From the NCBI RefSeq assembly GCF_905480415.1, contig NZ_CAJQQI010000028.1, positions 1-50,354 of the forward strand: DNA of 50,354 nucleotides. The letters are read 5' to 3'. The first letter of the stretch is position 1. Each line of letters begins with the position of its first letter. A program made the position numbers and the translations under genes. The notes under the pieces are model-generated. The model was not told the origin of the DNA, did not search any database, and was given only the letters and a program-made list of their open reading frames with translations. Below, piece by piece: positions 1 to 7,576 of the stretch. This DNA comes from an uncultured Algibacter sp. GTDB lineage: Bacteria > Bacteroidota > Bacteroidia > Flavobacteriales > Flavobacteriaceae.

Positions 1-2
1 TA

Positions 3-344
3 AACGAAATAGAGCACCAAATTCTGAGAAAAATGAATGAACCTAGAATTCATTTTGCTATTGTTTGTGCTTCATTTTCATGTCCAAAATTACAAAATAA
101 AGCCTTTGAGCCCGCAAATTTATATACACAACTTAGCAATGCTACTAAATCATTTTTAAGTGATTCTAAACGAAATAGTATATCAGAAAACAACATAGAA
201 TTATCTAAAATTTTTCAATGGTTTTCTAAAGATTTTAATCAAAACGGGGGTTTAATAGGTTTTTTAAATCTATATTCAGATTTGAAAATTTCAGAAAAAG
301 CTAAAAAAAATTTCAAAGATTATGATTGGACTTTGAATGAATAA
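3..344 (+). CDS. DUF547 domain protein, 5' end outside the window
   Basis: C-terminal part of a DUF547 (PF04784) protein. The frame is open from base 3 and already reads as the family motif before the first ATG at 33 (NEIEHQILRK), so the gene starts outside the window. Family hallmarks follow: PRIHFAIVCAS, SCPKL, a LSKIF.WF segment and a C-terminal YDW.LNE. The biochemical role of DUF547 is not established. In Bacteroidota such genes often sit beside a TIGR04283 glycosyltransferase and the arsenosugar radical-SAM gene arsS, and here the next gene is that glycosyltransferase. The two are translationally close (7-nt gap or 8-nt overlap depending on the downstream start), which suggests one operon. 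The arsenosugar link is inference from context. Confidence 0.85.
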   Translation, partial: NEIEHQILRKMNEPRIHFAIVCASFSCPKLQNKAFEPANLYTQLSNATKSFLSDSKRNSISENNIELSKIFQWFSKDFNQNGGLIGFLNLYSDLKISEKAKKNFKDYDWTLNE

Positions 345-351
345 TTATAGG

Positions 352-1140
352 ATGAATCATCAAATTTCAATTATCATTCCTGTTTTAAATGAGGAGACTT
401 GTATAGGTAAATTATTAAAACATTTACTCGTCAATTCTTCTGCTAAAAACATTTCTGAAATTATAGTTGTTGATGGCGGTAGTTCTGATAACACTATAAA
501 TATTGTTAAAGCATTTTCCAATTTCACACGCATTGACAACAAAGAAGTCTTTAGCTATATAGACAATAAAAATTTAGGGAATAAATCGGTTTCTACTGAA
601 GCATCAAAGACTCCTATCAACATTTTAGATTCAGAAAAAGGGCGTGCTAAACAAATGAATTTAGGAGTTAAATCTGCAACAGGAGACATCCTTTATTTTT
701 TACACGCAGATTCTCTTCCTCCCAAATGTTTTGATACTCTAATCATCAAAGAAGTTGAAAAAGGAAATCAAGCGGGTTGTTTTAGAATGCAGTTTGAAAG
801 CAAACATTGGTGGTTACGTTTAGCAAGTTGGCTTACCAAATTTAGATGGCGAGCTTGCCGCGGTGGAGATCAAAGTCAGTTTATAACTAGAATGCTTTTT
901 AAGGATATTGATGGTTTTGATGAAAACTACATTATTTACGAGGACAACATTTTAATAAATGAATTGTATGCCAGAAAACAGTTTGTAGTGATTAACAAAA
1001 AACTTAAATCTTCTGCTAGAATGTACAGAAAACATGGTGTATGGAAACTCCAATATTTCTATTGGTCTATTTATGTGAAAAAATGGTTTGGGGCAGATTC
1101 TGATGCCTTATATGATTATTATAAAAAGAAAATTAGCTAA
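352..1140 (+). CDS. TIGR04283-type (arsenosugar-associated) family 2 glycosyltransferase
   Basis: GT-A fold glycosyltransferase of the TIGR04283 family, which NCBI names as arsenosugar-biosynthesis associated. Visible motifs: the N-terminal strand ISIIIPVLNEE, VVDGGSSDNT, KGRAKQMNLG, the metal/nucleotide-binding LHADS in place of DXD, and the family segment RACRGGDQSQF followed by YEDN. About 35 extra residues lie between VVDGGSSDNT and KGRAKQMN, where relatives usually have a short link. I chose the ATG at 352 because the conserved strand begins just after it and it avoids overlap with the upstream gene; an in-frame ATG at 337 would overlap that gene by 8 nt. Probably co-transcribed with the DUF547 gene. 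The acceptor is not deducible. Confidence 0.85.
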   Translation: MNHQISIIIPVLNEETCIGKLLKHLLVNSSAKNISEIIVVDGGSSDNTINIVKAFSNFTRIDNKEVFSYIDNKNLGNKSVSTEASKTPINILDSEKGRAKQMNLGVKSATGDILYFLHADSLPPKCFDTLIIKEVEKGNQAGCFRMQFESKHWWLRLASWLTKFRWRACRGGDQSQFITRMLFKDIDGFDENYIIYEDNILINELYARKQFVVINKKLKSSARMYRKHGVWKLQYFYWSIYVKKWFGADSDALYDYYKKKIS

Positions 1141-1143
1141 ATT

Positions 1144-1872
1144 TTACTTATTCCTTCCCTTCTCATCTGGATATAAAGCTGGTAAATTATCACTTTGAAA
1201 GACTTCCTTAGTATTTACATCAACGCCTGATAATTTCCCTGTAAATGCCGCTCCAGTATCTATATTCCAAACATTTATAGCCTGCATTGGCACATCATAA
1301 TTAAAGTTAATGGTCGGAGTATGTCCAATATAGATTTCTTTGTAGTGTTTCAGTCTATTAGGATAAATTGCCGAATCTTTTTCAATACGTTTATCCATAG
1401 TCAAGGCCATTTCCCATAGCGTTCTATCAAAATAGAATGTAGTTTCGAAAACCTCTTTAGTAACACCATGCATTGATGTAAATCCTGCATGAAGAAACAA
1501 TCTATTTTCATCATCTACAAAATACAATGGCATATTTTTAAAAAATTCTAAATGTTGTTTTTTATCGACTTTAGAAAAACCTTCATAGCTTTCCATAGTT
1601 TCCTTTCCGCCATGCATATACCAAGTAGGATTGACATCGGCGCCTCTTAGCCATTCTTCACACCAAACATCATGATTTCCTTTAATAAAAACACAATTTA
1701 TATTTTCAGAAAGTTCCATTAAAAACTGAATCACTTGAGCAGAGTCACTCCAGCCATCCACATAATCTCCAACAAAAATTAAAGTGTCTTCTTCTTTAAC
1801 TTCTATTTTATTTAAAACTTGAATCAAAGCTTTTAATCCACCATGGATGTCTCCTATTGCTAAAACGCGCAT
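1144..1872 (-). CDS. PPP-family metallophosphoesterase (serine/threonine phosphatase type)
   Basis: A 242-residue calcineurin-like phosphoesterase with the full PPP metal-site series: GDIHG near residue 7, GDYVDG near 36, GNHD near 65, a histidine in LHAGF near 129 and GHTP near 186. It ends with a family-typical NIDTGAAFTGKLSG segment. Members are cytoplasmic di-metal phosphatases acting on phosphoproteins or on dinucleoside polyphosphates; the substrate cannot be told from sequence. It is convergent with the upstream glycosyltransferase (3 nt between stops) and seems to be a single-gene unit. The start is the only ATG directly before the GDIHG strand. Confidence 0.88.
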   Translation of the reverse strand: MRVLAIGDIHGGLKALIQVLNKIEVKEEDTLIFVGDYVDGWSDSAQVIQFLMELSENINCVFIKGNHDVWCEEWLRGADVNPTWYMHGGKETMESYEGFSKVDKKQHLEFFKNMPLYFVDDENRLFLHAGFTSMHGVTKEVFETTFYFDRTLWEMALTMDKRIEKDSAIYPNRLKHYKEIYIGHTPTINFNYDVPMQAINVWNIDTGAAFTGKLSGVDVNTKEVFQSDNLPALYPDEKGRNK

Positions 1873-2007
1873 ACTTAATTTGTTTTTTTGTAAAACTAAT
1901 AGATTTTGCTAAAAAAGAAACATGCAACTAATATTTATTATTTTAACGATAGAATTAACTAATTGAATAAAAACCTTTAATAATAATTAAATGTTAGGTG
2001 CTTTTAG

Positions 2008-2112
2008 ATGAAACATATTAAGCCACTAAAAAGTATCACCGTGAAAATCAAAAAAGTACTTGTAGCGAATCGAGGCAAAATTGCCATCCGAATTTTAAAG
2101 CGTTTACTTTAA
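2008..2112 (+). pseudogene. Remnant of a biotin carboxylase N-terminus (pyruvate or acyl-CoA carboxylase)
   Basis: A 34-codon frame from the ATG at 2008 to the TAA at 2110-2112 contains KKVLVANRGKIAIRIL, nearly the universal start of biotin carboxylase domains (KvLvANRGEIAiRi). Only this first beta-alpha unit is left and the rest of the roughly 450-residue domain is absent. The conserved Glu of the motif is Lys here. It lies in the 353-base gap between the phosphatase and GH113 genes. The remaining bases (2113-2225) hold a short plus-strand frame reading QHYYPNNGTIAKQIIEFY that I could not assign. The remnant call rests on this short but highly specific motif. Confidence 0.7.
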
Positions 2113-2225
2113 ACTATTAAGCATAAAGAAACTAAGTGAAAAAAATATAAATTATTTGGGTTGCAACATTATTATCCTAATAACGGTACAATAGCAAAGC
2201 AAATTATAGAGTTCTATACTTTATT

Positions 2226-3236
2226 TTATTCATTAGTAATTTTATACTGTTTACGCAATAACGCTTCAGCCGGTTTGTTTTGAGGTGTAAACATAAAGTT
2301 TTCCTTACCTCCTACTTTATCGTGTTTATGAAACCATTTCCAGATAAATCCACCTGCAAACCAATCTTCTTCCCAAAAGGTTTCAAACAAGGCTTGTGTT
2401 GTATTCGTTTGAGCCTCAAGATTTACTTGATTCATGCTTCTATCACTTATCCAAGGTGTTTTTCCTGAATAATCAACACTTCTATACCCATACTCCGTAA
2501 ATAAAACAGGTTTATCATGTTTTTGAAACATTTTGTAAATCACCGGCTTATGAATTTTCCAACCTTCCAAAGATTCTTCAACTGTTGGCGTTTTACTGTC
2601 ACTTACCGGAAAATAAGCATCTACACCTATATAATCTAAATCGGTCCAAAAAGGTGTGCGCTTAAACTCATCCCAATTGGCGGCATAGGTTAATTCCCCT
2701 TTGTACTTCGTTCTTATTTTTTTGATTAAAGCAAACCAATACTCGGGTCTGTTTTCTATAAATTTTTCTAATTCTGTACCTATGCAAAATAGTTCTGCTT
2801 TAACAGTATGGGCTAATTCGGCATATTCTAAAATAAATTTTGAATAGGAGTCTTCTAAAATTTTCCAATCAGCTTCATTTGTCATCTCTATAAATCCTGT
2901 AAACTCACCACGCCAAACCCAAATTTGAGGTTTAATCATAATTTTGATTTTCTTCTTTCTAAGCTCGTCAATGTATTGTTCAGCCCCAGCCTTAGTTTCA
3001 CCAAACCACTGTCGGTCTGTATTGTGGATGATCTCTGGGTGCTCTAAGTTTTTTATAAACCCAAATGGCATAATGGCTGCATAATTTGCATTGACCTTTA
3101 CAACCGGATTAATATGACTCTCATTTACAGCATCTCTTGAAGCAACAAAACTCACACCATTAATTTTACTAGACCGAGTTTTACAGGACTGCAAACTTAA
3201 AATTGATATTAAAATCAAAAGTTTAAATAGCTTCAT
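2226..3236 (-). CDS. GH113-like glycoside hydrolase lipoprotein
   Basis: Predicted (beta/alpha)8 hydrolase similar to GH113 (beta-mannanase-type) proteins. The N-terminus is a lipoprotein signal with lipobox LQSC (Cys18), so the enzyme should be membrane-anchored outside the cytoplasm. Visible landmarks are GVSFVA, the PQIWVW strand, IGTELE near residue 157 (proposed acid/base Glu), an AANWDEF strand with YIGVDAYFP, and FTEYGYRS near residue 250 (proposed nucleophile Glu), then GFIWKW. Length 336 fits the family. It stands alone between a decayed gap and a gap without genes. Substrate specificity for mannan is family knowledge and is not proven here. Confidence 0.82.
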   Translation of the reverse strand: MKLFKLLILISILSLQSCKTRSSKINGVSFVASRDAVNESHINPVVKVNANYAAIMPFGFIKNLEHPEIIHNTDRQWFGETKAGAEQYIDELRKKKIKIMIKPQIWVWRGEFTGFIEMTNEADWKILEDSYSKFILEYAELAHTVKAELFCIGTELEKFIENRPEYWFALIKKIRTKYKGELTYAANWDEFKRTPFWTDLDYIGVDAYFPVSDSKTPTVEESLEGWKIHKPVIYKMFQKHDKPVLFTEYGYRSVDYSGKTPWISDRSMNQVNLEAQTNTTQALFETFWEEDWFAGGFIWKWFHKHDKVGGKENFMFTPQNKPAEALLRKQYKITNE

Positions 3237-3640
3237 AAATCGTGTTTAAGACCCTAATTTACTATTATTCATTAAAACAACGCTCTTAATCCTATGTTAA
3301 AGATTGTCCCTTCACCTGAATTTCCAACCCTTACAAAACTACTATAAAGTATTTCTAAGTGCAATTTTTAACTTAATTCATGCTTTCCGTCAAAACCTAA
3401 AACTAATAGTAGTATTGTACTTTGTTTCTTCATTTATTCGTGATTACTATTTTATTAAGTCTTGCAAGGAAACTACCATTAGATCGAACAAAACATCAGG
3501 TAATCACATAGAAATCAAAAGTTTTGTTTTATTTTAAATCCTTACAAAAAGTAATCAATTTAAACTTGTTCTAAATTATATACACATAATTAAGTTCTTA
3601 TCTTTAACTTCGACCTAATACCACATAACATCCAAAATTT
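3237..3640. other. 404-base gap without a convincing gene
   Basis: This gap separates the leftward GH113 gene from the rightward oxidoreductase, so it should hold two divergent promoters. A 77-codon plus-strand frame (3304-3537) is open but resembles no family I know and has no clear start context; I treat it as chance. No repeat or hairpin stood out. The only signal is a -7-like element at 3599-3606. Confidence 0.5.
3599..3606 (+). promoter_or_regulatory. Possible -7 element of the oxidoreductase gene
   Basis: TATCTTTA is one base from the Bacteroidota -7 consensus TAnnTTTG and lies 34 nt before the ATG at 3641. No TTG was seen at the expected -33 spacing, so support is weak. Confidence 0.3.
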
Positions 3641-4987
3641 ATGCAAGAACATATCGTTATTATAGGAAATGGAATTTCGGGAGTAACCACTGCTAGACAT
3701 ATTAGAAAGCTTTCTGATAAGAAAATCACTATTGTTTCTGCGGAAACCGAATATTTTTTCTCCCGTACTGCCCTTATGTACATATATATGGGGCACATGA
3801 AATTTGAACACACACAACCTTATGAAAATTGGTTCTGGGATAAAAATCGAATAGACCTTAAAAAAGGGTATGTTAAAAGTATAGACACAAATTCAAAAAC
3901 ACTTCATTTTGTTAAGGGTGATTCGCTTAAATATGACAAACTTATTATTGCAACTGGCAGTAAACCTAATAAATTTGGCTGGCCAGGACAAGATTTAGAA
4001 GGAGTAATGGGCATGTACCACAAACAAGATTTAGATAACCTTGAAAAGCATACACCAAATAATAAAGTATGCAAAAGAGCTGTGATTGTTGGTGGTGGTT
4101 TAATTGGTATTGAACTTGCTGAAATGCTTAATTCTCGAAATATCCCTGTTACATTTTTAGTAAGAGAAGATAGTTTTTGGAATGGAGTTTTACCTGAAGG
4201 TGAAAGCCAAATGATTAACAAACACATTAAAAATCATCATATCGATTTACGCCTTTCTACAAACCTAAAAGAAATAAAATCGGATGACAACGGCAACGTA
4301 AAATCCATAATTATTGAAGAAACGGGCGAAGAAATCCCATGTAATGTCGTTGGTTTAACCGCTGGTGTTTCACCGAACATTGATTTTATAAAAGATTCAG
4401 AGATTGAAATAGGAAGAGGCGTAAAAGTAAATCGTTACTTAGAAACTAATATTCCCGATGTCTATGCTATTGGCGATTGTGCAGAACAACATGAACCTAT
4501 TGGGAACCGCAGACCGATTGAAGCTGTTTGGTACACAGGGCGTATGATGGGTGAAACTTTAGCCCAAACCATTTGTGGAAATAAAACTCAATACAAGCCT
4601 GGACATTGGTTTAACTCTGCTAAATTTTTAGATATAGAATATCAAACTTATGGTTGGGTGTTTGCAAAACCACGAGAAAATGAAGCACATTTCCATTGGA
4701 AACATCATAAAGAAAACATCTGTATTACAGTTTCTTACCGCAAAGACACCAATATGTTTTTAGGAATAAACACGTTTGGAATTCGCATGCGTCATGAAAT
4801 TTTCGACAAGTGGCTGACTGAAAATCGCGATATGAATTATGTGATGAGCTATCTAAAAGATGCCAATTTTGATCCAGAATTTTATAAAGCTTATGAGAAT
4901 GAAATTCTAACACAATACAACAACACATTTAACACCAATCTTGCACCAAGAAAAAAGAGTTGGAAACGTATTTTTAGTAAAGCCTAA
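3641..4987 (+). CDS. NAD(P)/FAD-dependent oxidoreductase (pyridine nucleotide-disulfide type fold)
   Basis: Two-dinucleotide-fold flavoprotein of 448 residues. The FAD site starts at residue 5 with IVIIGNGISG, followed by KLIIATGS near 104 and VYAIGDCAE near 281. A second Rossmann motif, VIVGGGLIGIELAE near residue 150, should bind NAD(P)H. There is no CxxxxC redox disulfide, so it resembles ferredoxin/rubredoxin or nitrite reductase-type NADH oxidoreductases. The C-terminal 120 residues are rich in aromatic residues and His. The next gene, 37 nt downstream, is a membrane polyferredoxin, so the pair plausibly passes electrons between NAD(P)H and iron-sulfur centres. The acceptor is unknown. 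Confidence 0.83.
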   Translation: MQEHIVIIGNGISGVTTARHIRKLSDKKITIVSAETEYFFSRTALMYIYMGHMKFEHTQPYENWFWDKNRIDLKKGYVKSIDTNSKTLHFVKGDSLKYDKLIIATGSKPNKFGWPGQDLEGVMGMYHKQDLDNLEKHTPNNKVCKRAVIVGGGLIGIELAEMLNSRNIPVTFLVREDSFWNGVLPEGESQMINKHIKNHHIDLRLSTNLKEIKSDDNGNVKSIIIEETGEEIPCNVVGLTAGVSPNIDFIKDSEIEIGRGVKVNRYLETNIPDVYAIGDCAEQHEPIGNRRPIEAVWYTGRMMGETLAQTICGNKTQYKPGHWFNSAKFLDIEYQTYGWVFAKPRENEAHFHWKHHKENICITVSYRKDTNMFLGINTFGIRMRHEIFDKWLTENRDMNYVMSYLKDANFDPEFYKAYENEILTQYNNTFNTNLAPRKKSWKRIFSKA

Positions 4988-5024
4988 TTTTAACATTTTC
5001 AATTCAATCAAATTACACAAGCAC

Positions 5025-6605
5025 ATGAATGCAATTAAACACATAGGATTAGTTATTTTCTTAATAGGACTAGCCATTTTCTCCGCTTTACCCGTTTTAG
5101 GAACGTTCCACTTAAACGAAGCTTCGTTTAATAACATCATCAAGGAAAAGAATATTAAAAGTGACGTTTTTATAAATGATATAAAATCAAATATTGTTGG
5201 TCAAGACTTTAAAGGTATGCAAGCCATATCTCCTAAAATCTCTAAAGCTTTAGATAATGCCAATGAAACACATATAAAAAATAAGGAATGGAATAAAAAA
5301 ATCTACACCAAGTCTAGTGACATGGCAGCTTTAATTGGCAAAAAATCAGCTAACGGATTTATTGCTACTAATAAAGGATTAATGTGGCTATTAACTTTTG
5401 GATTAGGAATAATTGGTGCTTTAATGTTCATATTACCAAACGTAATTTTACTGGGTAAAAAGGGTATAAAAAACGACGGTATTTATCATGAAAGCTCTAC
5501 AAATCGAGGTTGGATCGGTTGGATGGTTTTTATCTTTTTAGTTTCATTCTATTTGGTCCTTTATTTTGCCTCAGAATACGCAACCAATTGGACGCTTTTA
5601 GTCGATCCAATTAGTGAAGCCTTAAGCGGCAACCCTGCAGGACATTGGTTTGTTTACGGCTTTATGTATTGTGTAGTAATGACAGTAATGGCAGTACGAA
5701 TGTATATAAAATATCGTCATAACATTTATCAAGTATTTAGAACTACATCAGTTTTATTCTTTCAAATTGTGTTTGCGTTTATTATTCCCGAAATTATGGT
5801 AAGACTTCAAATGCCTTACTACGATTTTAAAAATGCCTTTCCTTTAGATTACGATTTCTTTTTCCAATGGAATTTAAAAGACCTTATAAACAATGGTGGT
5901 ATAGGCATTTTTATTATGGTTTGGGGCATTGTTTTAACCTTAGTTATTGTACCAATAATGGTCTATTTCTTTGGTAAACGTTGGTATTGCTCTTGGGTTT
6001 GCGGTTGTGGTGGGTTAGCAGAAACACTTGGTGATCCTTACAGACAACATTCAGACAAATCGTTATTCGCCTGGAAAGTAGAACGCTATTTAATCCATAC
6101 GGTTTTACTCTTTGTTTTAACAATGACTGCTATGACCTTATATAGTTTCTTTAGTGAAACAGGAACGGTTTTAGGCATTAAAACATCAACCGTACAAAAT
6201 ATTTACAGCCTAGTGATTGGTTCTATTTTTGCTGGAGTAATTGGTACAGGGTTCTACCCTATTTTTGGTAACCGTGTATGGTGTCGTTTTGGTTGTCCAC
6301 TGGCGGCTTATTTAGGATTTGTACAACGTTTTAAATCTAGATTTAGAATTACTACAAATGGTGGTCAATGTATTTCATGCGGAAATTGTTCTACCTATTG
6401 TGAGCAAGGTATCGACGTAAGAGCTTATGCTCAAAAAGGCGAAAATATTGTACGTTCGAGCTGTGTTGGTTGCGGGGTGTGTTCGGCGGTTTGTCCTCGT
6501 GGTGTTTTAAAATTAGAAAATGGTCCAGAAATAGGCCGTATCAATCCTACCGAAATATTATTAGGAAATGATGTTGACTTAATGGACTTGGTGAATAAAA
6601 ATTAA
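5025..6605 (+). CDS. Membrane-bound polyferredoxin (NosR/NapH-like 4Fe-4S protein)
   Basis: Multi-pass membrane protein of about 526 residues carrying iron-sulfur motifs. The order is an N-terminal TM helix, an extracytoplasmic stretch of about 85 residues, several TM helices, a NapH/NosR-type WYCSWVCGCGG, later VWCRFGCP, then two bacterial-type 4Fe-4S clusters: CISCGNCSTYC near residue 450 and CVGCGVCSAVCP near 485. Such proteins carry electrons across or along the membrane. The frame is open back to 4941, but the ATG at 5025 starts right before the hydrophobic helix (MNAIKHIGLVIF) and avoids overlap with the oxidoreductase gene, so I prefer it. Likely co-transcribed with the oxidoreductase. 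Confidence 0.83.
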   Translation: MNAIKHIGLVIFLIGLAIFSALPVLGTFHLNEASFNNIIKEKNIKSDVFINDIKSNIVGQDFKGMQAISPKISKALDNANETHIKNKEWNKKIYTKSSDMAALIGKKSANGFIATNKGLMWLLTFGLGIIGALMFILPNVILLGKKGIKNDGIYHESSTNRGWIGWMVFIFLVSFYLVLYFASEYATNWTLLVDPISEALSGNPAGHWFVYGFMYCVVMTVMAVRMYIKYRHNIYQVFRTTSVLFFQIVFAFIIPEIMVRLQMPYYDFKNAFPLDYDFFFQWNLKDLINNGGIGIFIMVWGIVLTLVIVPIMVYFFGKRWYCSWVCGCGGLAETLGDPYRQHSDKSLFAWKVERYLIHTVLLFVLTMTAMTLYSFFSETGTVLGIKTSTVQNIYSLVIGSIFAGVIGTGFYPIFGNRVWCRFGCPLAAYLGFVQRFKSRFRITTNGGQCISCGNCSTYCEQGIDVRAYAQKGENIVRSSCVGCGVCSAVCPRGVLKLENGPEIGRINPTEILLGNDVDLMDLVNKN

Positions 6606-6838
6606 AACACTCAATATCGCCATTTGGTGTACTATTATATCTTGCCTTAAGGTTAACGCTGAAAATACCTTATGAAGACCTTACAATGAAAATCACAACA
6701 CGGTATACAAAGGCTTGACACCAAAACAACCAAAAAATAAAGTTTTGGAAGTTCTATGACGGAAACGGATATTGCGTCATTTATAGAAATGAGAAATCAA
6801 TAGCGGCTTCAAGATATAAAGCAAGTAAAAAAATGGAT

Positions 6839-6846
6839 TACCTTTG
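6839..6846 (+). promoter_or_regulatory. -7 element of the glycosyltransferase operon
   Basis: TACCTTTG matches the Bacteroidota -7 consensus TAnnTTTG exactly and lies 38 nt upstream of the ATG at 6884. A -33 TTG is not evident. It sits in the 278-base gap 6606-6883, which otherwise holds only short broken frames (for example KFWKFYDGNGYCVIYRNEK around 6740-6795) that I cannot assign. Confidence 0.5.
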
Positions 6847-6883
6847 TATCCTTTAACAAGGAAAATAAATTTAGTGATCTTAA

Positions 6884-7576
6884 ATGACCAAAATAAAAGT
6901 CATCATTCCAGCTTATAACGAGGCAGATTCTATAGCTCATGTTATTAACGACATTCCAGATACAGTTGACGAGGTTATTGTGGTTAGTAATACTTCAACC
7001 GATGATACCGAAGCTAATGCAAAAAAAGCAGGTGCTACCGTTTTAAAAGAAACCAATAAAGGTTATGGTTATGCGTGTCTAACGGGCATGCAACACATTG
7101 CTAATCAAAATGAAAAACCCGATATTATAGTCTTTCTTGATGGGGATTATAGTGATTACCCAGAGGAACTAACCAAAATAGTGGCGCCCATAATTAATGA
7201 CAATATAGATTTTGTAATAGGTGCTCGAGTAAAGCAACTCAGAGAAAAAGGATCTATGACGGTGCCGCAAATTTTTGGTAATTGGCTAGCCACAACTTTA
7301 ATGACTTTATTATTTCGTGCTAATTTCACAGACTTAGGTCCTTTTAGAGCCATTAAATATGAAAAGCTACTATCACTTAATATGGAAGATAAAACTTATG
7401 GCTGGACCGTAGAAATGCAACTCAAGGCGCTTAAGCAAAAACTGACATATACCGAAGTGCCAGTAAATTATAGAAACAGAATTGGTGTTTCAAAGGTGTC
7501 AGGTACAGTAAAAGGTGCTATATTTGCAGGCATAAAAATCTTAGGTTGGATTTTTAAATACAGTTTTAAAAAATGA
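6884..7576 (+). CDS. Family 2 glycosyltransferase (dolichyl-phosphate-mannose synthase-like)
   Basis: A 230-residue GT-A enzyme without membrane helices, resembling polyprenyl-phosphate sugar transferases of the DPM1/DPG synthase type. Motifs: KVIIPAYNEADSI at the N-terminus, VVSNTSTDDTE, NKGYGYAC, and the DXD motif in VFLDGDYSDYP near residue 88, then a typical YGWTVEMQLKA segment near 170. It should transfer a nucleotide-activated sugar onto a lipid phosphate or similar acceptor at the cytoplasmic face. Its stop overlaps the start of the next glycosyltransferase by 4 nt, so the two are translationally coupled. A matching -7 promoter element precedes it. Confidence 0.87.
   Translation: MTKIKVIIPAYNEADSIAHVINDIPDTVDEVIVVSNTSTDDTEANAKKAGATVLKETNKGYGYACLTGMQHIANQNEKPDIIVFLDGDYSDYPEELTKIVAPIINDNIDFVIGARVKQLREKGSMTVPQIFGNWLATTLMTLLFRANFTDLGPFRAIKYEKLLSLNMEDKTYGWTVEMQLKALKQKLTYTEVPVNYRNRIGVSKVSGTVKGAIFAGIKILGWIFKYSFKK

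Noticed and set aside
2150-2240. Second carboxylase fragment reading QHYYPNNGTIAKQII
   Set aside because: Does not match any carboxylase motif I know and could be chance.
3304-3537. 77-codon plus-strand frame in the gap before the oxidoreductase gene
   Set aside because: No family resemblance, low-complexity hydrophobic/basic mix, no start context; likely chance in AT-rich DNA.
4941-5024. N-terminal extension of the polyferredoxin
   Set aside because: The 28 codons overlap the oxidoreductase gene and lie before a normal membrane start; the ATG at 5025 is better.
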